The position numbers were made by a program, and so were the translations under genes. DNA of 64,000 nucleotides from Haloarcula sp. DT43 (lineage in GTDB: Archaea; Halobacteriota; Halobacteria; Halobacteriales; Haloarculaceae). The stretch lies in the NCBI RefSeq assembly GCF_037078405.1, contig NZ_JAYMGZ010000001.1, forward strand, positions 496,001-560,000. The letters run 5' to 3'. How positions within the stretch are numbered: position 1 is the stretch's first letter; each line of letters opens with the position of its first letter. Shown in pieces: positions 19,489 through 27,370 of the stretch. The notes under the pieces are model-generated. The model did no database searches. It was given only the letters and a program-made list of their open reading frames with translations, and was not told the DNA's origin.

Positions 19489-19836
19489 TCACTCCCGCAC
19501 CGCGTCGACCTGCATCAGCGGGTAGCCGTCCACCATCGCCATGCTCGTCTCGACCGTGACCCCCTCGTACTCGATTCGCATCTCGACGTCGATGAGCCGC
19601 CCGGTGAGTTCCGTGTAGTCCGCCCCGCCCGCGGCGATAGCGTCCGCCAGGGCCGCCGTTCGAACGCTGACGGTGACCGTCTCACAGAACGGCTGGTTCT
19701 CGATGGCCTCCTCCATCGCGGCCGCGAGCGAGTCGGCGCTGTCGGGGCTGACCGGCGTCCCCGCGAACTGGTGATACAGCGACCCGAACTTGATGCCCGC
19801 CTCGAAACACGCCTCCTGTGGGGTTGTGGGTTCCAT
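19489..19836 (-). CDS. mptD: Archaeal dihydroneopterin aldolase
   Basis: A 115-residue protein matching the archaeal MptD family, which cleaves 7,8-dihydroneopterin to 6-hydroxymethyl-dihydropterin and glycolaldehyde in pterin cofactor synthesis. Supporting features are EACFEAGIKFGSLYHQFAGTPVS near the N-terminus, PFCETVTVSV in the middle, and ELTGRLIDVEMRIEYEG followed by a terminal GYPLMQVD. The size is typical. Start MEPTTPQ is preferred over an upstream Met whose added residues are not conserved-looking. It is divergent from azf with a short shared promoter region. Confidence 0.85.
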   Translation of the reverse strand: MEPTTPQEACFEAGIKFGSLYHQFAGTPVSPDSADSLAAAMEEAIENQPFCETVTVSVRTAALADAIAAGGADYTELTGRLIDVEMRIEYEGVTVETSMAMVDGYPLMQVDAVRE

Positions 19837-19910
19837 ACCATCGGCTCGGCTGGGCGACACAAAAGCGAACCGCAAGCTACCTATTGCGTGCGACGTATCG
19901 TCTCATACGA

Positions 19911-20684
19911 ATGGACGACCCGGTTCTGCTCACCGGCGCTGGCGGCGCTGTCGGGGCGGCCATCCTCGAAGGCCTCGAGGACGCCTACGAGTGGAAACTC
20001 ATGTTCCACAGCCCACCCGCCGAGGAGCCCGACCACGAGTACCTCGTCGGGGACGTTTCGAGCGAGGGCGACGTGGCCGCGGCGATGGACGGCGTCGGCG
20101 CCGTCATCCACCTGGCGGGCGACCCCCGACCGGAAGCCCCCTGGGACTCCGTCCTCGAAAACAACATCGACGGCACGCAGAAGATGTACGAGGCCGCCGT
20201 CGACGAGGGCGTCGAGAAGTTCGTCTTCGCCTCCTCGAACCACGCCGTTGGCTCCTTCGAAACGGACGAGCGCACGCCAGAGATGTACCGCCCGGACGAC
20301 CAGTACCGCCTCGACGGGACGGAACTCCCCCGCCCCGGTAACCTCTACGGTGTCTCGAAAGCCACCGGCGAGGTCCTGGGACGGTACTACCACGACCAGT
20401 ACGGCCTCTCGGTCTGCAACATCCGCATCGGCAACCTCACACGGGGCCACCCGCCCATCGACTACGAGCGGGGCCAGGCGATGTGGCTCTCCTACCGGGA
20501 CTGTGCCCACATTCACGACTGCGCGCTCCAGGCCGACTACGAGTACGAAATCGTCTACGGCATCTCCGACAACGACCGGAAGTACTACTCCATCGAACGC
20601 GCCAAGGAGGTGCTGGGCTACGACCCGCAGGACAACTCCGCGCACTTCGACGGCGAGGACCGCGTCGCCGAACCGGAGCCGTAA
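19911..20684 (+). CDS. azf: NAD-dependent glucose-6-phosphate dehydrogenase (Azf)
   Basis: A 257-residue extended-SDR enzyme. The NAD-binding motif is TGAGGAVGAAIL at residues 8-19, then GDPRPEAPW at 63-71. The catalytic triad lies in FASSNHAVG (Ser) and YGVSKATGE (Tyr-x3-Lys), and the conserved RIGNLT and ISDNDRKYYSI segments follow. It agrees closely with what I remember of the Haloferax volcanii archaeal zwischenferment, which starts the haloarchaeal oxidative pentose-phosphate pathway by oxidising glucose-6-phosphate with NAD+. It is a single gene preceded by a short divergent promoter region with mptD. Confidence 0.88.
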   Translation: MDDPVLLTGAGGAVGAAILEGLEDAYEWKLMFHSPPAEEPDHEYLVGDVSSEGDVAAAMDGVGAVIHLAGDPRPEAPWDSVLENNIDGTQKMYEAAVDEGVEKFVFASSNHAVGSFETDERTPEMYRPDDQYRLDGTELPRPGNLYGVSKATGEVLGRYYHDQYGLSVCNIRIGNLTRGHPPIDYERGQAMWLSYRDCAHIHDCALQADYEYEIVYGISDNDRKYYSIERAKEVLGYDPQDNSAHFDGEDRVAEPEP

Positions 20685-20710
20685 GCGCCTCCTACCGCCC
20701 CAGTCGCACG

Positions 20711-21328
20711 CTATCCCGACCCGTCGAACAGCCCACGCACGTCGTCGTCTTTCTGTTGTTCCAGTTGCACGTGGTCCCGGAGCCGCTGGTAGACGACGGG
20801 CCGCCGGTCGCGCTCGCGCACGAACGAGAACAGCAGCCCGGTAAACTGCGAGCCGCCGTCGCCGTCGAGTTCGCTCCGTGCCCGGTCGACAGCGGCGTCG
20901 ACGACCGCCTCGTCGTACCGGTCGGCCTCCGCCAGCACCTCGGCGGCGATGGCCGTCGCCTCGAAACCCAGCGCGTCGTAGCCGACGTCCTCGCCGTCGT
21001 GTGTCAGTGTCGGCGGGTCCGTCGCCGCACGGTGTGGGTCAGCCGCCGCTTCGTCGAGGAAGGCCCGCACGTCCGCCAGCGCCACGCCGCGATACGGGTC
21101 GGGCAGGCCGTCGAGGTACTCCGCCGCGCTCTCGGCCAACCCCCGCGCGCCCGACCAGTTCTCCTCGCCGGCGTGGTGGACGACCGCCGTGAACTGGATG
21201 AGGCCGTGCAGGAACCGCTCGTCGTCGCCTTCGTCGAGGGCCAGCCAGTATTCCTCCCACGCGTCATGTGCGGCGTGATAGCGACCCTCATTGTACACTG
21301 CGATACCCGCACGGAGGTGGTCCCGCAT
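20711..21328 (-). CDS. DUF309 domain protein
   Basis: A 205-residue all-helical protein. The N-terminal half carries the DUF309 signature: AGIAVYNEGRYHAAHDAWEEYWLALDEGDDERFLHGLIQFTAVVHH, with the conserved H-x2-H...E-x2-W pattern typical of the family. The C-terminal 100 residues are acidic and less conserved. DUF309 proteins are small helical proteins of unknown function. Start MRDHLRAGIAVY was chosen because upstream codons run into the tRNA-Arg repeat zone. It is convergent with azf. Confidence 0.82.
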   Translation of the reverse strand: MRDHLRAGIAVYNEGRYHAAHDAWEEYWLALDEGDDERFLHGLIQFTAVVHHAGEENWSGARGLAESAAEYLDGLPDPYRGVALADVRAFLDEAAADPHRAATDPPTLTHDGEDVGYDALGFEATAIAAEVLAEADRYDEAVVDAAVDRARSELDGDGGSQFTGLLFSFVRERDRRPVVYQRLRDHVQLEQQKDDDVRGLFDGSG

Positions 21329-21480
21329 ACGGGCAGTTCGGTTCGACGCCGGAAAACCACACCGGCACACGCGGGAGCCGAAGGCCCGTGGCTCGCCGGT
21401 TTGCTTCGGGAGAATGACGTCCGGACGGAGTTCCACGCGAGTACCGCGAGCGTGGAGCACGTCCGGTCGTGAACGCAGTG

Positions 21481-21503
21481 AACGTCCGGACGGAGATTTG
21501 AAC
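21481..21503 (-). repeat. Exact partial copy of the tRNA-Arg 3' end
   Basis: A 23-nt exact direct repeat of 21617-21639, covering the 3' acceptor strand and T arm of tRNA-Arg plus two flanking bases, 136 nt from the intact gene. A shorter 14-nt copy (ACGTCCGGACGGAG) sits at 21417-21430. As with tRNA-Val, only the tRNA 3' end is duplicated, consistent with an old att-site footprint. The 290-bp stretch 21329-21618 holds no gene besides these copies. Confidence 0.65.
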
Positions 21504-21618
21504 AGGTGACAGACGGTCGCTCCCTCCGGTCGCGCTGCGACTGTCGTGTTCAAATCTCCTCTCAGAGTTTCGCCGACGCAGTCGCCTCGCTGTCGCTCGG
21601 CGAGTTGCGTCGCAGAAA

Positions 21619-21691
21619 CGTCCGGACGGAGATTTGAACTCCGGTCCCTGGCTCCGCAAGCCAAGAGGATAGTCCACTACCCTATCCGGAC
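21619..21691 (-). tRNA. tRNA-Arg (GCG)
   Basis: A 73-nt minus-strand cloverleaf. The acceptor is GTCCGGA/TCCGGAC with discriminator G. The anticodon stem TTGGC/GCCAG surrounds the loop TTGCGGA (anticodon GCG, reading CGC). The T arm has loop TTCAAAT. No intron and no encoded CCA. Confidence 0.93.
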
Positions 21692-21965
21692 TCATCTCCA
21701 GAGAGGGTGGTCCCTCTAAAAAGGGTGACGGTTCGCGTGCCGTCACGCGGTGAGTCGACACACCGCGTTGCAGGGGGGTTTGGCTCGCCCGGTACGCCGA
21801 GCGAGTGACCCGGCGCGGCGGGCCGCCGGCCGGCGAACGTTTATATCCCATCCCGCGACCACTGTCCAGACGTGGTCCGGACACGACCGAAATCGACCGA
21901 CAGCGGCCGCTCGCTCGCCCAACGACAACGCTTAAGCGCGCCACAGCCCAGCATCCCATAGATAG

Positions 21966-23414
21966 ATGGGTGCGATAGAGGACATTTACGAGGACTTAGA
22001 GACGGACGTCTCCGAGGCGGAGTTCCGCGAGGCCGTCGAGGAGAAGGTCGAGCAGATGGGTGGGCTCGCCGACGAGGAGACGGCCGCGATGCTGCTGGCT
22101 CACGAACTCAACGAGAACGAGGTCAACGCCATCGCCGACATCGAGCCCGGGATGGACGAGGTGAAGTTTCTCGCCAAGGTGATGGCCATCGGCGACCTGA
22201 AGACCTTCGAACGCGATGGCGAGGACGAGGACGGCCGGGTTATCAACGTCGAGGCTGCCGACGAGAGCGGCACCGTCAGGCTCGCCTTCTGGGACGGCCA
22301 GGCCGTCGACATCGACGAGGGGAAACTCGAGGTCGGCGACGTGCTCCGGGTCAAGGGCCGGCCGAAGGACGGCTACAACGGGCTGGAGGTGTCCGTCGAC
22401 AAGGCGGAACCGGACGAGGACGCCACCATCGACGTGGAGCCGGGTGCCGGCTCGTCCATCGACTCGCTGACGATGGGCCAGTCCGACGTGACGCTGCGCG
22501 GGCTCGTCCTCGACACCGACACGATACGGACGTTCGACCGCGACGACGGCAGCGAGGGCCGCGTCGCGAACCTCACGCTCGGCGACGAGACGGGCCGAAT
22601 CCGGGTGACGCTGTGGGACGACCGGGCCGACCGCGCCGAGGAACTCGACGCGGGCGCGGCCGTCGAGGTCGTCGACGGCTACGTCCGGGAGCGGGACGGC
22701 TCGCTCGAACTCCACGTCGGCGACCAGGGGGCCGTCGACGAAGTCGAAGACGACGTGACCTTCGAGCCCGACGCCGACCCAATCTCGGCGGTCGAACTCG
22801 ACGAGACGGTCGACATCGCGGGCGTCGTCCGCTCGGCCGACCCCAAGCGGACCTTCGACCGCGACGACGGCAGCGAGGGTCAGGTCCGGAACGTCCGCAT
22901 CCAGGACGCGACGGGCGACATCCGGGTGGCGCTGTGGGGCGACAAGGCCGACAAGGACATCGCGCCGGGCGACGAGGTCCTCGCGGCGGACGTCGAAATC
23001 CAGGACGGCTGGCAGGACGACAAGGAAGCCTCCGCGAGCTGGAACTCCACGATTGTCGTCCTCGGGGACGGCGCGGACCTGGCGACCGGCGGAGCAGGTA
23101 GGGAAGCCGGCGCCGAGGCGACCGACGCCGACCACGCCGGGCTCTCTTCCTTCGGCGACAGTGCCGACGACAGCGACGGAGCGGCCGCCGCCAGTGGTGG
23201 CACAGGCGATACCTCTCCGGACAGCGGCGCACAGAGCGCCGGCCAGCAGGTGGAGTTCACCGGGACCGTCGTCCAGACCGGCGACCCCGTGGTACTCGAC
23301 GACGGCGAGCAGACGATGACCGTCGAAACCGGCGAACGCGTCCAACTGGGCCAGGAGATAACTGTCCGCGGCGAACTCCGCGAGGACCGGCTCAACGCTG
23401 AGGACGTGTTCTGA
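21966..23414 (+). CDS. rpa: Replication protein A, single-stranded DNA-binding (multi-OB)
   Basis: A 482-residue RPA that coats single-stranded DNA in replication and repair. A helical N-terminal region (1-60) precedes three OB folds at about 62-150, 165-260 and 270-365. Each has the same pattern: KTFERD/RTFDRDDGSEGRV, then a strand with DETGRIRVTLWDD-type residues. The near-identical TFDRDDGSEG segments in the second and third OB folds reveal internal duplication. A disordered Ala/Ser/Asp-rich linker (about 370-425) leads to a small terminal beta domain (QQVEFTGTVVQTGDP onward). The gene order RPA-histone-deacetylase-CCA enzyme matches what I recall for Haloferax rpa2, so it is probably the RPA2 orthologue. 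Confidence 0.92.
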   Translation: MGAIEDIYEDLETDVSEAEFREAVEEKVEQMGGLADEETAAMLLAHELNENEVNAIADIEPGMDEVKFLAKVMAIGDLKTFERDGEDEDGRVINVEAADESGTVRLAFWDGQAVDIDEGKLEVGDVLRVKGRPKDGYNGLEVSVDKAEPDEDATIDVEPGAGSSIDSLTMGQSDVTLRGLVLDTDTIRTFDRDDGSEGRVANLTLGDETGRIRVTLWDDRADRAEELDAGAAVEVVDGYVRERDGSLELHVGDQGAVDEVEDDVTFEPDADPISAVELDETVDIAGVVRSADPKRTFDRDDGSEGQVRNVRIQDATGDIRVALWGDKADKDIAPGDEVLAADVEIQDGWQDDKEASASWNSTIVVLGDGADLATGGAGREAGAEATDADHAGLSSFGDSADDSDGAAAASGGTGDTSPDSGAQSAGQQVEFTGTVVQTGDPVVLDDGEQTMTVETGERVQLGQEITVRGELREDRLNAEDVF

Positions 23415-23469
23415 GTCGCCGAGCGACGCTACGGAAACTCTTAAGACCGCAACACTCCCCGGTTTGGGT

Positions 23470-23907
23470 ATGAGTGTCGAGCTACCGTTCGCACCGGTGG
23501 ACGCTGTCATTCGGCGGAACGCGGACGGACTCCGGGTGAGTGCCGACGCTGCGGAGGAACTGGCTCGTCGAATACAGGACCACGGCGCTTCGCTCGCCGT
23601 CACAGCAGCCACGGAGGCCACCACGGACGGCCGGAAGACGCTGATGCCGGCCGACTTCGGCATCGAACAGGTCCCGGAGAAGGACGGTCTCGAACTTCCC
23701 GTCGCACCGGTCGACCGTATCGCACGGCTCGACATCGACGACGACTACCGCGTCGCGATGGACGCCCGCGTCGCGCTGGCGTCGCTCCTCGAAACGTACG
23801 CCGACGAGACGGCCGCCGCGGCCGCCACGTTGGCTCGTCACGCTGACCGCCGGACCATCAAGGCAGCTGACGTGGAAACGTATTTCGAACTCGAACAGTA
23901 CTACTGA
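23470..23907 (+). CDS. Archaeal histone, fused two-fold (doublet) type
   Basis: A 145-residue protein made of two histone folds in one chain. Fold one is residues 1-66 (VELPFAPVDAVIRRNADGLRVSADAAEELARRIQ, ending TLMPADF). Fold two is about 76-145 (LELPVAPVDRIARLDIDDDYRVAMDARVALASLLETYADE, ending RRTIKAADVETYF). Such covalent dimers wrap or bridge DNA as pseudo-dimers; in haloarchaea they are acidic and behave partly as global regulators. A CTTAAGA element about 27 nt upstream of the ATG suits a leaderless promoter. The stop codon is directly followed by the deacetylase ATG, so the two are co-transcribed. Confidence 0.96.
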   Translation: MSVELPFAPVDAVIRRNADGLRVSADAAEELARRIQDHGASLAVTAATEATTDGRKTLMPADFGIEQVPEKDGLELPVAPVDRIARLDIDDDYRVAMDARVALASLLETYADETAAAAATLARHADRRTIKAADVETYFELEQYY

Positions 23908-24915
23908 ATGAACTTCGGCTACCGCGAGGTCTGTCTGGACCACGACACCGGGCCGCGACATCCGGAGAGTCCCGACAGACTTCGAGCGATACGGCGCGCG
24001 CTCAAAGAGCACCACGGCGTCGAGTACGTCGCCGCCGGCGACGCCGACATCGACCTCGTTCGTGCGGTCCACGACACCGACTACATCGCCGAGTTCCGCG
24101 AGTTCTGTGACGACGGCGGCGGGAACTGGGACGCCGACACCGTCGCAGTCGAGGCGACGTGGGACGCCGCGTTCGCGTCGGCCGGCCTCGCGGTCTGGGC
24201 GGCCGAAACCGCGCTATCGGGGGCGTCAGGACGGGATACGCCCTTTTCACTCGGCCGGCCGCCCGGCCACCACGCCGTCGGCGACGACGCGATGGGCTTT
24301 TGCTTCATCAACAACGCGGCCGTCGCCGCACAGGCGGCCCTCGAAGCCGACGCCGAGCGCGTCGCCATCTTCGACTGGGACGTCCACCACGGCAACGGCA
24401 CGCAGGACATCTTCTACGACCGCTCGGACGTGTTCTACGCCTCGATACACGAGGACGGGCTCTACCCCGGGACGGGCGACATCTCGGAGACCGGCGCGGG
24501 CGACGCCGACGGCACGAACCTCAACGTGAAGTACAAGCCCGGTGCCGACACCGCCGACTACCTCGCCGCCATCGACGAGTGCATCGCGCCGGCGATACGC
24601 GACTACGACCCCGACCTGCTGCTCGTCAGCGCCGGCTTCGACGCCCACGAACACGACCCCATCTCGCGGATGCGCGTCTCGACGGAGGGGTACGGCGCGA
24701 TGACCGACCGCATGCGCTCGCTCACGGACGCCTGCGACGCCGCGCTCGGGTTCGTCCTCGAAGGCGGCTACGGGCTGGACACGCTCTCGGATTCGGTTAC
24801 CACCGTCCACGAGGTGTTCGACGGGTATCAGCCGATGGAACCGGACGACGACGTCAGCGACGACGCCCGCGACGTTCTCGACGACCTCGCCGCTCAGGGC
24901 TTCGGGTCGAAGTAG
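23908..24915 (+). CDS. Histone deacetylase family (acetoin utilisation-type) enzyme
   Basis: A 335-residue class I/II HDAC-fold amidohydrolase. Catalytic elements are GRPPGHHAVGDDAMGFCFINNAAVA (tandem His, near 116-140), the zinc ligands in DWDVHHGNGTQD (near 155-166), LLVSAGFDAHEHDP (Asp ligand near 241) and the closing LEGGYGLD (Gly-Gly-Tyr near 285). It removes acyl groups from lysine side chains or small amides. It begins immediately after the histone stop, so histone or other protein deacylation is a reasonable inference, but substrates are unproven. Its last 22 nt overlap the convergent CCA gene. Confidence 0.94.
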   Translation: MNFGYREVCLDHDTGPRHPESPDRLRAIRRALKEHHGVEYVAAGDADIDLVRAVHDTDYIAEFREFCDDGGGNWDADTVAVEATWDAAFASAGLAVWAAETALSGASGRDTPFSLGRPPGHHAVGDDAMGFCFINNAAVAAQAALEADAERVAIFDWDVHHGNGTQDIFYDRSDVFYASIHEDGLYPGTGDISETGAGDADGTNLNVKYKPGADTADYLAAIDECIAPAIRDYDPDLLLVSAGFDAHEHDPISRMRVSTEGYGAMTDRMRSLTDACDAALGFVLEGGYGLDTLSDSVTTVHEVFDGYQPMEPDDDVSDDARDVLDDLAAQGFGSK

Positions 24916-26267
24916 CCCGCCAGGTCGACGCCGAAGCCGTCGGCAAGCGCCGCAATCTCCGGTCCGACCAGGACCTCGTAGCCGCCTTCGAGTGCCGACG
25001 CTATCCGCGGCCCCAGTCCGACGCCGAAGACGGCGTCGCTCGACAGGAACCCGACGGCCGTGGTGACCGCTCGCGGTCGCTCGACGACGTAGCGGTCCCC
25101 GTCGACGAACGGCCCGGCGACCTCGGCGTCGCCGTCGTACTTCTCGAAGAACCCGCTCGCGTGCTCGCGGACGTGCACCGGCGGCCCCTCGTGGCGCTCG
25201 ACGGCCGGCCGCTCGGCGACGGCGAACTCCAGGAGGAGGACCGCGTCCCGTCGGGTCTGCCCGTCGTCCTCGACGAACGCGGCCGCCCGCAAGACCTCGA
25301 ACCCCTGCCGGTCGAGTTCGCTTCGGAGCCCGTCGAGGGACTTCCGGAGCTGGGGCCAAAGCTGGTCGTCGACCACGTCCGGAGCCCCGAAGCGAAGCGC
25401 CACCGGCGTCGTGTCACGCCGTGCCACCGCCGCTTCGACGTCCGTCGCGGTGAACGGGTCCGGCTCCGTCTCGGTGAACAGCGACGCCCGCGGGTCGGCG
25501 AGGATGGCCCTGGCGTAGTGCTGGAGCGTGGCGACGTTCGTGGCGGACAGCACCGCCGCGACGTTGCGCTCCGGGTCCGTCGGGTCGATGACGACCAGCG
25601 GGTCCTCGAACGTCTCGGTCCCGTGGCCCTCGGGGTCCAACCGCACCGGCGGGTGCCAGTCCGCCGCCGCCTCGACGAATCCCCGGAAGCCGCCGAATTC
25701 GAGCACCAGCAACTCCGTGAGGTAGCCCGAGAACCCGCGCGTCCGGAGGTCGCTCCCGTAGACGCCGATCCCCTTCAGGAACTGCTTTGCCACCCGCACC
25801 TCGCCCGCGCTGTCGTCGTCCAGTCGCTCCTGCAGGTACCGGGTGTGAAACGGCGTCCGGTCCACCGCGGACTGGATTTCGGTGGCGTCCCCGACCGCGT
25901 AGCACGGCACCAGGTCCACGGCGTACCCCTCGCGCTCGCCGACGACGTAGGGGTGTTCGGCGTACTCCTCGCGCCCCTCCGGCAGCACCGCGTGTCCGAC
26001 CGTCAGCCCGTACTCCTCCAGCCGCTCGCGGTCGAGTGACGGCGGAAAGCAGACGAACACGTCCACGTCCCGGTCGCCGGCGGTCCAGGTCCCCCGCGCC
26101 GTCGACCCGACCTGCACGACCTCCGCGTCGACCGGTAAGTCGGCGACCGCCGACTCGGCGTCGGCTATCACCGCGTCGGCGACCCGCTGTAACTGCGCTC
26201 GCTCGTCGTCGGTCGGCGAGACCCGCGCTCGCAGCTCCTCGACGACGGCGTCGAACTCATCGCTCAT
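24894..26267 (-). CDS. cca: CCA tRNA nucleotidyltransferase (archaeal class I)
   Basis: A 457-residue archaeal class I CCA-adding enzyme. The catalytic domain has the GSTARGTWTAGDRDVDVFVCFP motif near residues 58-80, with the two carboxylates of DRDVDVF binding metal. Downstream blocks (HPYVVGEREGYAVDLVPCYAV, TPFHTRYLQERL and RVAKQFLKGIGVYGSD) match the central and tail domains. It adds or repairs the 3' CCA of tRNAs, required here because none of the five tRNA genes encodes CCA. Start MSDEFDAVVEEL was chosen; a further upstream Met gives non-conserved residues. Confidence 0.95.
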   Translation of the reverse strand: MSDEFDAVVEELRARVSPTDDERAQLQRVADAVIADAESAVADLPVDAEVVQVGSTARGTWTAGDRDVDVFVCFPPSLDRERLEEYGLTVGHAVLPEGREEYAEHPYVVGEREGYAVDLVPCYAVGDATEIQSAVDRTPFHTRYLQERLDDDSAGEVRVAKQFLKGIGVYGSDLRTRGFSGYLTELLVLEFGGFRGFVEAAADWHPPVRLDPEGHGTETFEDPLVVIDPTDPERNVAAVLSATNVATLQHYARAILADPRASLFTETEPDPFTATDVEAAVARRDTTPVALRFGAPDVVDDQLWPQLRKSLDGLRSELDRQGFEVLRAAAFVEDDGQTRRDAVLLLEFAVAERPAVERHEGPPVHVREHASGFFEKYDGDAEVAGPFVDGDRYVVERPRAVTTAVGFLSSDAVFGVGLGPRIASALEGGYEVLVGPEIAALADGFGVDLAGYFDPKP

Positions 26268-26362
26268 ACCGCGGATTACGCACAAGTGCGTGAAAGCGTG
26301 TCGATGCCGACCCGAAACGAAAGCCCTAATTACCAACTCTGGCAATCCATAGATGCGTTCGC

Positions 26363-26435
26363 GCCGCCGTAGCTCAGTTGGTAGAGCACCTGGTTGTTAC
26401 CCAGGTTGTCCCAGGTTCGAGCCCTGGCGGTGGCG
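26363..26435 (+). tRNA. tRNA-Asn (GTT)
   Basis: A 73-nt plus-strand cloverleaf. The acceptor is GCCGCCG/CGGTGGC (one G-U pair) with discriminator G. The anticodon stem CCTGG/CCAGG surrounds the loop TTGTTAC, and the T arm is CCAGG-TTCGAGC-CCTGG. No intron and no encoded CCA. Confidence 0.95.
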
Positions 26436-26556
26436 TCGTTCTCCCACTCCCTACCCGCTGAGCACCGCTGCTGCTTTCCGGGATGGCTGCGGTGACGCGC
26501 TCCCTCCCGCTCCAACCCGACAAGCTAAAGAGGGGGACTCATCAACACCACTCTGA

Positions 26557-26631
26557 GGGCCCTTAGCTTAGTCCGGTTAAAGCGATCGGCTCATAACCGA
26601 TTGAGCGCTGGTTCAAATCCGGCAGGGCCCA
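26557..26631 (+). tRNA. tRNA with CAT anticodon (tRNA-Met, possibly Ile2); provirus attachment gene
   Basis: A 75-nt cloverleaf. The acceptor is GGGCCCT/AGGGCCC with discriminator A. The anticodon stem ATCGG/CCGAT surrounds the loop CTCATAA, and the T loop is TTCAAAT. CAT can decode Met or, with C34 modification, Ile AUA; the sequence does not decide between them. Its 3' end contains the 14-bp core repeated at 41063-41076, so the gene has been kept intact by integration of the provirus behind it. Confidence 0.9.
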
Positions 26632-26632
26632 T
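26619..26632 (+). repeat. attL core, in the tRNA 3' end
   Basis: CCGGCAGGGCCCAT, the last 13 nt of the tRNA(CAT) gene plus one flanking T. It is identical to 41063-41076. Upstream bases remain similar (CAAAT versus CGAAA), so the effective repeat may extend a few bases further. Confidence 0.88.
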
Positions 26633-26741
26633 CCAGTTTCTGCCCGAATCGTATCCCACATGAACCGGCAGCGATAGGTGTGCGAGCGGGTGGAGAACGA
26701 CGGAATTGGGGTTCGAAGACACCCCCGCTAAATTCTGAGTT

Positions 26742-26758
26742 CAACAAGCATCTTGTTG
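26742..26758. repeat. Short perfect palindrome near attL
   Basis: CAACAAG-CAT-CTTGTTG, 7-bp arms with a 3-nt centre, inside the 170-bp non-coding stretch between attL and the first provirus gene. It could be an operator or a recombination-accessory binding site. No other feature is seen in 26633-26803. Confidence 0.45.
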
Positions 26759-26803
26759 GGGGTCGCCGCTGTCTGGCGATTTTGCGATCCGGAGGTGCGG
26801 GCG

Positions 26804-27034
26804 ATGAGTAAGGCGTCATCGCCCACTACGCTGCCTGAGACGGGCGTGCGGAACCGTTCGCAGTACGCGGATACGCTACACCGCCTCAATCCGGACGCTG
26901 ACGAGCCAACACCCGCCTGTCCCGAAGCCGATTACCGAAGTGACGCAGACTTCACGGAGGTTCCCATTGCCGCGTATCGGCCGCACTACAAACTCTGTGG
27001 GAACCCGGAGTGTTTCGGAGGTGACTGGCGGTGA
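26804..27034 (+). CDS. Provirus small protein, possible zinc binder (76 aa)
   Basis: A 76-residue polar protein starting MSKASSPTTLPETG, preceded by a strong GGAGGTG ribosome-binding site 7 nt upstream of the ATG. Three cysteines (Cys near 39, then C-G-N-P-E-C at about 67-72) could form part of a metal site. It is the first gene rightward of attL and heads a tightly packed set of four plus-strand genes ending in the initiator-like gene. Function unknown. Confidence 0.65.
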   Translation: MSKASSPTTLPETGVRNRSQYADTLHRLNPDADEPTPACPEADYRSDADFTEVPIAAYRPHYKLCGNPECFGGDWR

Positions 27035-27228
27035 GCCCTCAGTCGTCACTTTTCGACTACGAACCGGACCTGTCGCCACTGACTGACGCCGAGCGAGAAG
27101 TGTACGAGGCTGTGGGCATGGGCCAGTATGGGCCACGGGAATACGCCCGCGAAACTGGCCGTTCGCCCGGCACTGTCGGGAACCTGCTCCGTCGAGCCCG
27201 CGAGAAAGTGGAGGTGACTTCGGCATGA
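27031..27228 (+). CDS. Provirus small helix-turn-helix protein (65 aa)
   Basis: A 65-residue protein with GTG start overlapping the previous stop by 4 nt (GTGA), plus a GGAGGTG site upstream. Residues 17-60 (LTDAEREVYEAVGMG, ARETGRSPGTVGNLLRRAREKV) form a sigma-70 region-4/LuxR-like helix-turn-helix. It is likely a DNA-binding regulator of early provirus genes or an accessory factor for the downstream initiator. It is translationally coupled on both sides. Confidence 0.75.
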   Translation: MSPQSSLFDYEPDLSPLTDAEREVYEAVGMGQYGPREYARETGRSPGTVGNLLRRAREKVEVTSA

Positions 27229-27368
27229 CGGGGTTCGTTCGTGCCTCGAAACTGTACGACGTAGAAGCGGGCGAACCCCTTCAGTTCGACTGGACAAACC
27301 ACCAACCTCTCGCAAAGAGTCAGGCCGAGGTCGAGCAGGCCGTCGCGGAGATCGAGGACGGGAGGTAG
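27225..27368 (+). CDS. Provirus micro-protein (47 aa)
   Basis: A 47-residue frame, MTGFVRASKLYDVEAGEPLQ..., ending EIEDGR. Its ATG overlaps the previous TGA (ATGA) and is preceded by GGAGGTG at 27210-27216. A GGAGGTAGGG ribosome-binding site for the next gene overlaps its stop codon. The position and coupling argue strongly for a real gene. The sequence is polar with an acidic helical C-terminus and no recognisable motif. Confidence 0.65.
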   Translation: MTGFVRASKLYDVEAGEPLQFDWTNHQPLAKSQAEVEQAVAEIEDGR

Positions 27369-27370
27369 GG

